Assembly: GCF_042648445.1 (NCBI RefSeq)
Contig: NZ_JBHRYB010000001.1
Coordinates: 1 to 64,000 of the forward strand
Reading direction: 5' to 3'
DNA from: Bacterioplanoides pacificum
Lineage (GTDB): Bacteria; Pseudomonadota; Gammaproteobacteria; Pseudomonadales; Oceanobacteraceae
DNA length: 64,000 nt
The notes beneath the pieces were generated by a model. That model saw only the letters and a program-made list of their open reading frames with translations. It searched no databases and was not told where the DNA came from. The position numbers were made by a program, and so were the translations under genes. Below, in pieces: positions 44,356 to 52,043 of the stretch (positions within the stretch are counted from its first letter, which is position 1; each line of letters starts with the position of its first letter).

Positions 44356-45033
44356 ATGACGCTGCAGATTGATATTATCTCCGATGTAATGTGCCCCTGG
44401 TGTGTGATTGGTTATTCCGCACTGCAGCAGGCACTTGAATCTTTTCCTCAGACACCTCACCAGATCCGCTGGCATCCGTTTGAACTGAATCCGGATATGC
44501 CGCCGGAAGGCCAGAACCTGCGCCAGCATCTGGCGGAAAAATACGGCAGTACAGACGAACAAAGCCGCGAAAACCGCGAACGTATTACCGCAATGGGCGC
44601 TGAGCTGGGTTTTACGTTTAATTTCCGCGACGACATGCGCATGGTGAACAGCTTTAATGCTCATCAGCTACTGAGCTGGGCAGCCGAACTTGCAGCTCAG
44701 CCAGGTTATGCCAACAGCCTGCAAACCGATCTGCAACTGGCGTTGTTTAACGGCCATTTCCGTGACGGCAGGGATGTCAGTCAGACCGAAGTGTTAGTCG
44801 CCATTGCGGCGGAAGCCGGATTGTCTGCAGAGCGCGCGGCGGAAGTGTTGCAACAACAGCAATATGCCAGTGCCGTGCGGGCTGAGCAGCAGCAATGGCA
44901 ACAGATGGGCATTCAGTCGGTACCCGCGGTCATCCTGCAGAATAAGTATCTGATCAGTGGTGGCCAGCCGGTGCCGGTTTTTGTTCAGGCTATTCAGCAG
45001 TGTCTGGATGAACAGGCTGCCAGCGCCGGTTAA
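44356..45033 (+). CDS. DsbA-family (FrnE-like) thioredoxin-fold oxidoreductase
   Basis: 225 residues, no signal peptide, so cytoplasmic. Active site CPWC (in IISDVMCPWCVIGY) followed by an all-helical insertion and a C-terminal cis-Pro loop (IQSVPAVILQNKYLISGGQP). Matches the FrnE/2-hydroxychromene-isomerase-like branch of DsbA proteins. ATG 44356 chosen. Its last 44 bases overlap tail-to-tail with the convergent DMT transporter gene. Confidence 0.88.
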   Translation: MTLQIDIISDVMCPWCVIGYSALQQALESFPQTPHQIRWHPFELNPDMPPEGQNLRQHLAEKYGSTDEQSRENRERITAMGAELGFTFNFRDDMRMVNSFNAHQLLSWAAELAAQPGYANSLQTDLQLALFNGHFRDGRDVSQTEVLVAIAAEAGLSAERAAEVLQQQQYASAVRAEQQQWQQMGIQSVPAVILQNKYLISGGQPVPVFVQAIQQCLDEQAASAG

Positions 45034-45856
45034 GCCATAACGCGGATAATATAATCGCTGACCCGGCGGCCAGCCGGGTCAGATCGGTATCGTGGTTCCA
45101 GATCAGCAGGTTCACCAGCAGCCCGGCCGGAATCAGAGCATCGTTCATCACCGCCAGCTGACCACTGCTGACCCGGGTTGCCCCCAGATTCCAGAGGAAA
45201 TACCCGGCGCCGGAGGCCACCAGACCCAGCCATAGCAGAATCAGCCATTGTTGCAGCTGTTGTGGATAACGATCACCGCCCAGCAATAGCCAGGCGGGAA
45301 TCACTACACATAATGCCCCCAGATAAAACCAGCCGAAATGTTGATGCTGGCGGGTGCCCGCTGCCTGCTGGCCGATCAGCCGTTTATAAAATACCTGACC
45401 GCTGGCAAAACACAGATTCGCCCCCTGAACGACCAGGAACCCCTGCCAGAACTGCTCACTCAGATCATTCCAGCGAATCAGTGCCGCGCCGGCGACGGCC
45501 AGCAGGGAAGACAGCAGGAAACGAACGTGAAAGCGACGTTCCAGCAGGTCATACAACAGAGTGATGTAGAGCGGGGTAAAGATGGTAAAGATCAGCACCT
45601 CCGGCACGCTCAGCAATAAAAACGACTGATAATAAAACAGGTACATACAACCGAGCTGCAGCGCACCGATGGCCATCAGCCGCAGTGCCAGCGGGCGAGG
45701 GGTATGGTGACGTATTAACCAGGGAACAAATAACAGCGTGGCCAGCAACACCCGGGTTAACACTGCAAAGTAGCTGTCGACCTGGCCGGCCAGGTAGACC
45801 CCGATCAGGCTGAATGAAAACGCCCAGAGCAGGGTGACTCCCCAAAGTATTGGCAT
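44990..45856 (-). CDS. DMT-superfamily transporter (EamA type) 1
   Basis: 288 residues, ten predicted helices in two EamA repeats (ILWGVTLLWAFSFSLIGVYLAGQVDSYF... and GANLCFASGQVFYKRLIG...). Family members move amino acids, nucleotides or metabolites; the substrate here is unknown. The second repeat keeps the GYFLWNLGATRVSSGQLAVMNDALIP block seen in carboxylate/amine-type EamA proteins. A TATAAT (45936-45931, minus strand) with a weak -35 could be its promoter. Overlaps the DsbA-family gene at its 3' end. Confidence 0.85.
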   Translation of the reverse strand: MPILWGVTLLWAFSFSLIGVYLAGQVDSYFAVLTRVLLATLLFVPWLIRHHTPRPLALRLMAIGALQLGCMYLFYYQSFLLLSVPEVLIFTIFTPLYITLLYDLLERRFHVRFLLSSLLAVAGAALIRWNDLSEQFWQGFLVVQGANLCFASGQVFYKRLIGQQAAGTRQHQHFGWFYLGALCVVIPAWLLLGGDRYPQQLQQWLILLWLGLVASGAGYFLWNLGATRVSSGQLAVMNDALIPAGLLVNLLIWNHDTDLTRLAAGSAIILSALWLNRRWQPVHPDTAE

Positions 45857-46179
45857 AACTGTTTTAACCTTCAGACATTATTCTGGCTGGCGAATACGGA
45901 CCGCCGGTGGATCATGCTTACGGGTGACTGATTATAGAGAAAAACTCAGCAATTTCCGAAACTTATAGCTTTCAGGCTAACGGTTGAGCAAATTGGTATC
46001 AGGCATTGCGCACAAAGTTCAGTCTTTGTTTTCCGGTTTGATTTGCGGCCTGAAAAATACACTGTCAGCCTGAGTAAATATCACAAAACGTTACCGATTG
46101 GTCGCTTGTTTTTCCCCGATTCTGCTTTTAGTGTGAAGCACCTGATAAAAATAAAGATAAGTTCCGACAGGAGAATTTT
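45857..46179. other. Divergent intergenic region
   Basis: 323 bases between the divergent DMT and acyl-CoA synthetase genes. It contains a minus-strand TATAAT at 45936-45931 and an 'aggag' ribosome site for the plus-strand gene. No other structure was found. Confidence 0.6.
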
Positions 46180-47814
46180 ATGCTTGGCCAGATTATGGAT
46201 CGTCCGTTACTGGTTTCCACCTTGCTCGAACACGCTGAAACCACCCACGGCAGCAGCGAAATTGTCAGCCGTCGCTGTGAGGGGGATATTCATCGTTACA
46301 CCATGAAAGATGCTGCCCGCCGGGCACGCCAGATTGCTAACCTGCTGGGGCGCCTGGGGATCGAACAAGGCGACCGCATTGCCACCCTCGCCTGGAATAA
46401 TTACCGCCACTTTGAACTGTATTTTGGTATTTCCGGCAGCGGTGCAGTGATGCATACCATTAACCCGCGGTTATTCGCGGAGCAGCTGGTGTATATCATT
46501 AACCACGCTGAAGACCGCTGGATTTTTGTCGATCTGACCTTCGTTCCCTTACTGGAAGCCATCAAGGATAAAATCGCCGGAGTTGAAGGGTTTGTGGTGA
46601 TGTGTGATGAAAGCCATATGCCGGAAACCAGCCTCAGCAATGCCCACTGTTACGAAACACTGCTGGCTGCGGAGTCGGACGATTACCAGTGGCCGGAGTT
46701 CGATGAACGCAGCGCCTGTTCTATGTGTTACACCTCTGGCACCACAGGTAACCCGAAAGGGGTGGTGTACAGCCATCGTTCCACCGTGATTCATGCGATG
46801 GCATCGATTGGTGAAGAAGTGATGGGGCTGGCTTCTACCTCCTGCTTCCTGCCGGTGGTGCCGATGTTCCACGTTAATGCCTGGGGTACGCCGTATTCCG
46901 CTGCTATTACCGGGGCCAAGCAGGTCTTTCCGGGGCCGGGTATGGACGGTGCGTCGTTATGGGAGCTGATCGAAGCGGAACAACCCGACCTGTTACTGGG
47001 GGTGCCAACGGTATGGCTGATGTTGCTGAATCATATGGACAGCATTGGTAAAAAACTGGACTCAGTGGAAAACGTGATCGTTGGTGGTTCTGCGGCACCA
47101 CTGTCGATGATTCGTGCTTTCCAGGAGAAACACGATGCTTTCCTGATTCACGCCTGGGGCATGACGGAAATGAGTCCGGTCGGCACTCTGAACTCTCATA
47201 ACCGCCATATGGAAGAACTGCCGCTGGAAGAACGTTATCAGCTGCAGGCCAAACAAGGGCGGCCGGTGTTTGGTGTGGAAATGAAAATTGTCGATGAAGA
47301 CAATAATACACTGCCCCGCGACGGCGTGGCCTATGGTCGTTTATTGGTGCGTGGTCCGTGGATTATCAGCGGTTATTACAAAAACGAATCGGCCGACAGC
47401 TTTATCGATGGCTGGTTTGATACCGGTGATGTCGCCACCATTGATGAGAATAACTACCTGACCATCGTAGATCGCTCGAAAGATGTGATTAAATCCGGCG
47501 GTGAGTGGATCAGCTCCATTGATCTGGAAAACGTTGCGGTGGGCCATCCGGAGTTGGCGGAATGTTGTGTGATTGCTGCCCGTCATCCGAAATGGGATGA
47601 ACGGCCGATTTTACTGGCGATCAAAACCCCGGGAGCCAGCGTGTCAGAGCAGGATGTACTGAATTACCTGGATGACAAAATCGTCAAATGGTGGATGCCG
47701 GATGCGGTGATTTTTGTTGAACAATTACCACACACAGCGACCGGTAAGTTACATAAGCTGCCGTTGCGTCAGCAATACGAAAACTACCTGCTGGAAAATC
47801 AGCAACCAGCATAA
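46180..47814 (+). CDS. alkK: AlkK-like medium/long-chain acyl-CoA synthetase
   Basis: 544 residues; activates fatty acids to acyl-CoA with ATP. AMP-binding motif YTSGTTGNPKGVVYSHRST, VPMFHVNAWGTPYSA, AWGMTEMSPVGT, DGWFDTGDVATID and the catalytic Lys in PHTATGKLHKLPLR. From the first residues (MLGQIMDRPLLVSTLLEHA) through the whole length it tracks Pseudomonas putida AlkK (546 residues), which activates fatty acids made from alkanes. No other alk gene is adjacent, so it may equally serve general fatty-acid use. 'caggag' precedes ATG. Confidence 0.88.
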   Translation: MLGQIMDRPLLVSTLLEHAETTHGSSEIVSRRCEGDIHRYTMKDAARRARQIANLLGRLGIEQGDRIATLAWNNYRHFELYFGISGSGAVMHTINPRLFAEQLVYIINHAEDRWIFVDLTFVPLLEAIKDKIAGVEGFVVMCDESHMPETSLSNAHCYETLLAAESDDYQWPEFDERSACSMCYTSGTTGNPKGVVYSHRSTVIHAMASIGEEVMGLASTSCFLPVVPMFHVNAWGTPYSAAITGAKQVFPGPGMDGASLWELIEAEQPDLLLGVPTVWLMLLNHMDSIGKKLDSVENVIVGGSAAPLSMIRAFQEKHDAFLIHAWGMTEMSPVGTLNSHNRHMEELPLEERYQLQAKQGRPVFGVEMKIVDEDNNTLPRDGVAYGRLLVRGPWIISGYYKNESADSFIDGWFDTGDVATIDENNYLTIVDRSKDVIKSGGEWISSIDLENVAVGHPELAECCVIAARHPKWDERPILLAIKTPGASVSEQDVLNYLDDKIVKWWMPDAVIFVEQLPHTATGKLHKLPLRQQYENYLLENQQPA

Positions 47815-47860
47815 AGCTGGCTCAGCTTGCTGAAAAACCCCTATTATTTAAATCCTGCTA

Positions 47861-47927
47861 ATTTCCCCACCCGGAGGGTGGGGAAATAGCTCCTAAATTT
47901 ACATCTCCACCCCTTTGGGGTGGAGAT
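47861..47927. repeat. Pair of perfect C-rich hairpins
   Basis: Hairpin 1: 12-bp perfect stem atttccccaccc / gggtggggaaat (47861-47872, 47876-47887), loop gga. Hairpin 2: 11-bp perfect stem atctccacccc / ggggtggagat (47903-47913, 47917-47927), loop ttt. Both stems share the 'tccacccc' theme and lie 15 bases apart in the gap after the acyl-CoA synthetase. Without T-runs they are not typical terminators; they resemble REP/BIME-type palindromes. Confidence 0.7.
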
Positions 47928-48038
47928 ACCAAGGTAAAACTCTGCTTATTTTGAGTTGTTAGTGGGGGGGGCATCTGTAATGAAAGAGGCAGCTGGACTT
48001 TGTCAGCAGTCTGAACCAGCATAACGCCGGCTGAGTTT

Positions 48039-48072
48039 AATAAAGCGGCTATCTGCAGATAGCCGCTTTATT
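48039..48072. terminator. Perfect palindrome, bidirectional terminator
   Basis: 34-bp perfect palindrome (arms aataaagcggctatctg / cagatagccgctttatt, no loop) between two convergent genes. The AT-rich outer ends give 'tttattt' on both strands. Probably ends both the acyl-CoA synthetase and the DMT transcripts. Confidence 0.8.
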
Positions 48073-48083
48073 TGTTGCAGTGA

Positions 48084-49013
48084 TTACCGGGCTAATAATG
48101 CCACTCCCCAGATCACCATGGCCATACCCGCCAGGCCAGTCAGTGACAATGCCTCTCCCAAAAACACAATCGCTAATATGCTGGTGATTACCGGCCCTAA
48201 TATACCGGTCATACTGGCGCGTGCCGGACCAATGCGTTTAATGGCTTCACTGGTTAAAAATGACGGTAATACGGTGGCGAACAAAGCCAGCAGGATCAGT
48301 AACCCCCACACCTGTGAGTCATATTGCGGCAGAGCCAGTGGCTGCTGTATTTGATGATGAACCGCTGTGGCGATGGCGGCACTGGTCATGGCGATACTGG
48401 TAAATAACAGGCTGCCGGTTTTCTGAATCACGGTTTTACTGAGCAGGATATAGCCGGCAAACGCCAGCGCGCTGGCCAATACCAGCAGGCTGCCGCTGAG
48501 CGGGTTATCACCACTCTGACTGCTGCTCAGTTCCTGGCTGTACATCAGTAATAACCCTGCATAAGTGATCACCAATGGCAGCAGAATTTTTCCCGACAGC
48601 GGCTGATTAAAAAACAATGCGCCGAGCAAAACCACAAAGGTTGGATAGGCGTATAACACCACCCGCTCAAACTGGGCACTGATGTGTTGTAACGCCAATA
48701 AATCCAGATAGGAGGCGAGATAATATCCCAGCAGGCCGATTGCCGCTGCTGCAGCGATATCGCGCACTGCCAGCGTCTGCTGGCTGCGCTTCCAGGCGAA
48801 CACGGCAACCACCAGATAAACCGGTGTCGCCAGCATCATACGCAGCCACATCAGCGGCACAGGCTCCATACCCAGTTGATACAGAAATTTAATCAGAATG
48901 GGTTTGGTTGAAAATAAAAACGCCGCCAAAACGGCAATTAACAGGCCATTGCGAATAAAGCGGTTGTTGCTGAATGTATTGTCGGTTATTGCAGAGTCGT
49001 TTCCTGTCATCAT
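48084..49013 (-). CDS. DMT-superfamily transporter (EamA type) 2, probably tryptophan-regulated
   Basis: 309 residues, ten predicted helices in two EamA repeats (NGLLIAVLAAFLFSTKPILIKFLYQLG... and SGSLLVLASALAFAGYILLSKTVIQKTG...), ending in GEALSLTGLAGMAMVIWGVALLAR. The family moves small metabolites; members such as E. coli YddG handle aromatic amino acids. The gene is preceded on its strand by a Trp-codon leader peptide and an attenuator-like RNA, so its substrate may be tryptophan or a related aromatic compound (inference). Two tandem ATGs (49013, 49010) follow 'caggga'. Terminated by the palindrome at 48039. Confidence 0.87.
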   Translation of the reverse strand: MMTGNDSAITDNTFSNNRFIRNGLLIAVLAAFLFSTKPILIKFLYQLGMEPVPLMWLRMMLATPVYLVVAVFAWKRSQQTLAVRDIAAAAAIGLLGYYLASYLDLLALQHISAQFERVVLYAYPTFVVLLGALFFNQPLSGKILLPLVITYAGLLLMYSQELSSSQSGDNPLSGSLLVLASALAFAGYILLSKTVIQKTGSLLFTSIAMTSAAIATAVHHQIQQPLALPQYDSQVWGLLILLALFATVLPSFLTSEAIKRIGPARASMTGILGPVITSILAIVFLGEALSLTGLAGMAMVIWGVALLAR

Positions 49014-49033
49014 TGTTTCCCTGAATGATGTTT

Positions 49034-49083
49034 AAAAAACGGCTGCGAACTGACGCTGGCTGGCTACGGCAATCCGCAGCCAG
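49034..49083 (-). promoter_or_regulatory. Tryptophan attenuator-like RNA structure
   Basis: On the minus strand, segment A (49083-49074, CUGGCUGCGG) can pair with segment B (49069-49060, CCGUAGCCAG) as a 10-bp hairpin with one G-U. Alternatively A (GGCUGCG, 49081-49075) pairs with segment C (CGCAGCC, 49047-49041), a stem extended by wobble pairs and followed after one base by UUUUUU (49039-49034). The two stems exclude each other. A-C-U-run is the terminator and A-B would be the antiterminator. The U-run ends 20 bases before the transporter ATG. This layout, right after a Trp-codon leader, is that of transcription attenuation. Confidence 0.72.
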
Positions 49084-49092
49084 AGAAATCCG

Positions 49093-49182
49093 TTAGTGAA
49101 TTCCGGCCGCGCGCAGGCTGTTCCACCATAGCTTGTTAGCAGGTGCTGAAGAACAGGCAGGTTTGCGTGCAGTCAGAGTCAT
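49093..49182 (-). CDS. Leader peptide with tandem tryptophan codons
   Basis: A 29-codon reading frame on the minus strand: ATG at 49182, ending ...NKLWWNSLRAAGIH and a TAA at 49095-49093. Two adjacent TGG codons (49128-49123) sit 9 codons before the end of the peptide. The stop is 10 bases before segment A of the attenuator. The WW pair followed by S and R recalls other Trp leader peptides (WWRTS in E. coli TrpL). No clear ribosome site is visible upstream ('aacttacgtt'), which lowers confidence. It would sense charged tRNA-Trp for the DMT gene downstream. Confidence 0.65.
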   Translation of the reverse strand: MTLTARKPACSSAPANKLWWNSLRAAGIH

Positions 49183-49252
49183 AACGTAAGTTGTGTTAAC
49201 GGATGTGAGCCCCCAGACTAGCAGAGTCCGGGGGAGGAAGGAAAGTGCCGTA

Positions 49253-49948
49253 TTACAGTGGGCTGCTGGCAGGCTCGCTGGTTTCTTCTTCCGGCTGTGG
49301 GCGGAAGGGTTCCAGTTGCGGTTGTTCCAGCCCCAGACGGGTGAAAATGATGTCGATCAGAAAATGGGTGATCTGATCAATATCGTCCGGTTCGTACTGA
49401 CGTTTGTTGGTCACTTCCAGTATCTGGGTTTCGAAATCGGCATAGTGCTGAGTGGTCGACCAGATCATAAAAATCAGATGCGTCGGGTCAATGGCGCGAA
49501 TTTTATCCTGATCAATCCAGCTCTGAATAACCGCGGTTCTTTCTTTCATCCAGGTGCGCATGTTATTGCTCAGGTATTCGCGTAAATGTGGCGCCCCCTG
49601 AATAATTTCCATGGCAAAAATTTTTGACGCGTTAGGATGGGTATAAGATAACTCCATTTTGGAGCGGATAAAGCGGCTCAGTACATCGGCCGGATCACTG
49701 TCCGGGGTGATATCCGACAATACCTCATTCCATACCTGCATAATGCTTTCCAGCAGCGAGCGGTAGAGGTTGGCTTTATTCTTAAAATAATAATGGATAT
49801 TGGCTTTGGGGACCCCGGCGCGATCAGCGATCGACTGCATGCTGGTGCCTTTAAAACCGTGCAGCACGAACTCCTGTTCGGCGGCTGCGAGGATATTTTC
49901 GTTGTTACGTTCGCGGATTTTACCCGGCTTATACTTCTGCTTGGTCAT
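49253..49948 (-). CDS. rutR: RutR-like TetR-family regulator
   Basis: 231 residues. N-terminal HTH (TSMQSIADRAGVPKANIHYYFKNKANLYRSLL) and the RutR/YcdC-type C-terminal domain (NASKIFAMEIIQGAPHLREYLSNNMRTWMKERTAVIQSWIDQDKIRAIDPTHLIFMIWSTTQHYADFETQI). RutR of E. coli binds uracil/thymine and controls pyrimidine and purine genes. It lies at the end of the nucleoside-transport gene series in the same direction but after its own gap and the Tsx terminator. A RutR-box-like site stands before the ABC operon (55623). The ligand may be a purine or pyrimidine base (inference). Confidence 0.85.
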   Translation of the reverse strand: MTKQKYKPGKIRERNNENILAAAEQEFVLHGFKGTSMQSIADRAGVPKANIHYYFKNKANLYRSLLESIMQVWNEVLSDITPDSDPADVLSRFIRSKMELSYTHPNASKIFAMEIIQGAPHLREYLSNNMRTWMKERTAVIQSWIDQDKIRAIDPTHLIFMIWSTTQHYADFETQILEVTNKRQYEPDDIDQITHFLIDIIFTRLGLEQPQLEPFRPQPEEETSEPASSPL

Positions 49949-49985
49949 TCCTGTTTCCCGCTGTCGCTGTTAAGACAGACCCGAA

Positions 49986-49996
49986 TGGTCGGACCA
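49986..49996. promoter_or_regulatory. Palindrome upstream of the TetR gene, possible autoregulatory site
   Basis: TGGTC-G-GACCA, 38 bases before the regulator's ATG. It has RutR-box half-sites in the reverse order (box: TTGACCA-N2-TGGTCAA), so it may be an operator variant or chance. Confidence 0.3.
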
Positions 49997-50026
49997 GTTT
50001 AACACACAGTTAACATAAGGAGAGAA

Positions 50027-50049
50027 CAAAGGGGCAAAACGCCCCTTTG
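50027..50049 (-). terminator. Terminator of the Tsx-like gene
   Basis: Stem caaaggggc / gcccctttg with a 5-base loop, located 31 bases after the Tsx-like stop; on the minus strand a short T-rich tail (ttgttctc) follows. Confidence 0.7.
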
Positions 50050-50079
50050 TTACCTCAGCTGAAGCAACAAATCTGTAGC

Positions 50080-50820
50080 TTACAGGTGAACTTTCAGCAG
50101 CAGGCTGACCGCATTCTGATCACGATCGTCATCTTCATTGAACTTGTTGCCAAACTTGTTGTTCCAGTAGCTGTATTCCACACCGACTTTAACTTTGTTC
50201 TTGGTGCCTAACGCAGGACCCAGATTGTAGGTTAATTGTGGGGTGAAGTTCATTTCAGAGTCATGGTCTTCAGTACCGGTAGAGTAATCCAGGAAACCAT
50301 CGATATTGAAGTTGCCGGAAGACCAACCGTAGGTCAGAGTCAGCTGATGATCGTTGTCACCGTTGTCAAAGTTGGTGTTGCGCTGTGCATAGTAGTAAGT
50401 CACGCTGGCGAAGTTCATGCCCGGGATGTCCAGATCAGCGCCTACACCGTACAGGTAGTTGTCCTGGCTGAAACCACCGCTGTTTGAGCTGAATTCGTAG
50501 GTAAATGCAGCATTAATGTTTTTTACGAAGCTGTTCTCGAAAGAAGTCAGAGTAAAGTTTGGTGAGAACTCAGCATAGGTTTCATGGAAATCACTTTCAC
50601 CGACATGACGATCTACGAAGTAGAATAAGCTCCCCCAGCTATGACCGGACACGTGTTCCAGTGTCAGGGTGGTCAGAGTGTTGGTTTCATCGCTATTCGG
50701 AGTCAGGGTGTAATCTGAGCCATACAGTGCAGATACACTGTTATCTGCCCAATATTGTTCAGCCGATACAGCCATAGAAGCCGTAGCCAGAATTGCAGCC
50801 GTTAATAATTGCTTTTTCAT
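50080..50820 (-). CDS. Tsx/OmpK-family nucleoside-specific outer-membrane channel
   Basis: 246 residues. Signal peptide MKKQLLTAAILATASMAVSA; then EQYWADNSVSALYGSDYTL, TLEHVSGHSWGSLFYFVDRH, typical of the Tsx/OmpK channel family, with alternating strands and Tyr/Asn-rich extracellular turns. It ends LLLKVHL. It would let nucleosides cross the outer membrane, matching the ABC transporter upstream in the same direction. Strong ribosome site ('gagagag' region). Confidence 0.88.
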   Translation of the reverse strand: MKKQLLTAAILATASMAVSAEQYWADNSVSALYGSDYTLTPNSDETNTLTTLTLEHVSGHSWGSLFYFVDRHVGESDFHETYAEFSPNFTLTSFENSFVKNINAAFTYEFSSNSGGFSQDNYLYGVGADLDIPGMNFASVTYYYAQRNTNFDNGDNDHQLTLTYGWSSGNFNIDGFLDYSTGTEDHDSEMNFTPQLTYNLGPALGTKNKVKVGVEYSYWNNKFGNKFNEDDDRDQNAVSLLLKVHL

Positions 50821-50912
50821 ATCTCTCTCCAGAGGTTTTTTAAAGTAGCCCGCTCCGTTGGCATCAGGCGGCGGAGCCGGGCTGTTTTGTTGCTGTCTAA
50901 AAAAGATCGCGA

Positions 50913-51989
50913 TTAAGACTGTGGTAATTTGCCTTCTACACCGTCTACGTACCAGTTAAAGCCTTTCAGGTCGCCGTCAGACATGGTGTCACCGGCTTTG
51001 ACTTTCACACTGCCATCCTGAGCTTTTACCGGGCCGTCGAAGACCCGCATGTTACCGGCTTTAATTTCCGCTTTTTTCGCTTCAACCAGCTGGCGGACAT
51101 CGGCAGGAACAGCATCGTTATATGGCGCTAAATCGGTCACACCTTCGGCAATACCCGGCCACAGATCTTCGGATTTCCAGCTGCCATCCATAACCGCTTT
51201 GGCTTTAGCCACATACAGCTCACCCCAGTTATGAATGGTGGAAGTCAGGTGAGCTTTTTTGCCGTATTCGCTCATATCAGAGTGGTAGCCGATGGCATAG
51301 TTACCTTTTGATTCTGCCGCCTGAATGACCGCAGCGGAGTCGGTGTGCTGAGTTAAAATATCCGCACCCTGTAACATCAGGGTTTCGGCGGCTTCGCGCT
51401 CTTTCGCCGGGTCGTACCAGGTGCTGGCCCAGACAACTTTGACTTTCACGTCCGGGTTAACTTCTTTGGCGCCTTTGGTAAAGGCATTGATGCCACGAAT
51501 CACTTCGGGAATCGGGAAAGAGGCGACATAACCCAAGACATTGGTTTTGGTCATTTTGCCGGCAATCAGGCCGGATAAATAACGACCCTGATACGCCCGG
51601 GCAAAATAGCTGCCCATGTTTTTCGCTTGTTTATAACCGGCGGCGTGTTCAAATTTTACCTTCGGGAACCGCTTGGCGACCTTCAGGGTTGGGTTCATAT
51701 AACCAAACGAGGTGGTGAATACCAGGCCGTGATCTTTCGCTAAACGGCGGATAACACGTTCTGCGTCCGGGCCTTCAGAAACACTTTCGACGTAACTGGT
51801 TTCGACTTTGTCACCCAGTTTTTCTTCCATGTATTTACGCGCTTCATCGTGAGCAAAGGTCCAGCCGGCATCACCGGTAGGGCCAACGTACACAAAGCCA
51901 ACTTTCAGTGGATCAGCGGCATTGGTCAGGCTGGCGCCGAATGCCAGAGTTGCTGCGGACAGCAATGTTGCGATTTTCGTGCGACCCAT
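50913..51989 (-). CDS. BMP-family nucleoside ABC transporter substrate-binding protein
   Basis: 358 residues, periplasmic (signal peptide MGRTKIATLLSAATLAFGASLTNA). PF02608-type start DPLKVGFVYVGPTGDAGWTFAHDEA, TTSFGYMNP, ARAYQGRYLSGLIAGKMTKTNVLGYV and ILTQHTDSAAVIQAAESKG. Relatives (PnrA/BmpA, Yuf-type) bind purine nucleosides. No lipobox, consistent with a free periplasmic form. Third partner of the ABC genes upstream. Confidence 0.92.
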   Translation of the reverse strand: MGRTKIATLLSAATLAFGASLTNAADPLKVGFVYVGPTGDAGWTFAHDEARKYMEEKLGDKVETSYVESVSEGPDAERVIRRLAKDHGLVFTTSFGYMNPTLKVAKRFPKVKFEHAAGYKQAKNMGSYFARAYQGRYLSGLIAGKMTKTNVLGYVASFPIPEVIRGINAFTKGAKEVNPDVKVKVVWASTWYDPAKEREAAETLMLQGADILTQHTDSAAVIQAAESKGNYAIGYHSDMSEYGKKAHLTSTIHNWGELYVAKAKAVMDGSWKSEDLWPGIAEGVTDLAPYNDAVPADVRQLVEAKKAEIKAGNMRVFDGPVKAQDGSVKVKAGDTMSDGDLKGFNWYVDGVEGKLPQS

Positions 51990-52043
51990 AACATGGTCTC
52001 CTTTCTCTCGTTGATATAACGTTTTATTAACTTTTATTGTCAG

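Noticed and set aside
45869..45915. 14-codon minus-strand frame before the first DMT gene, considered as a second leader peptide
   Set aside because: No run of one amino acid, no terminator/antiterminator stems and no ribosome site.
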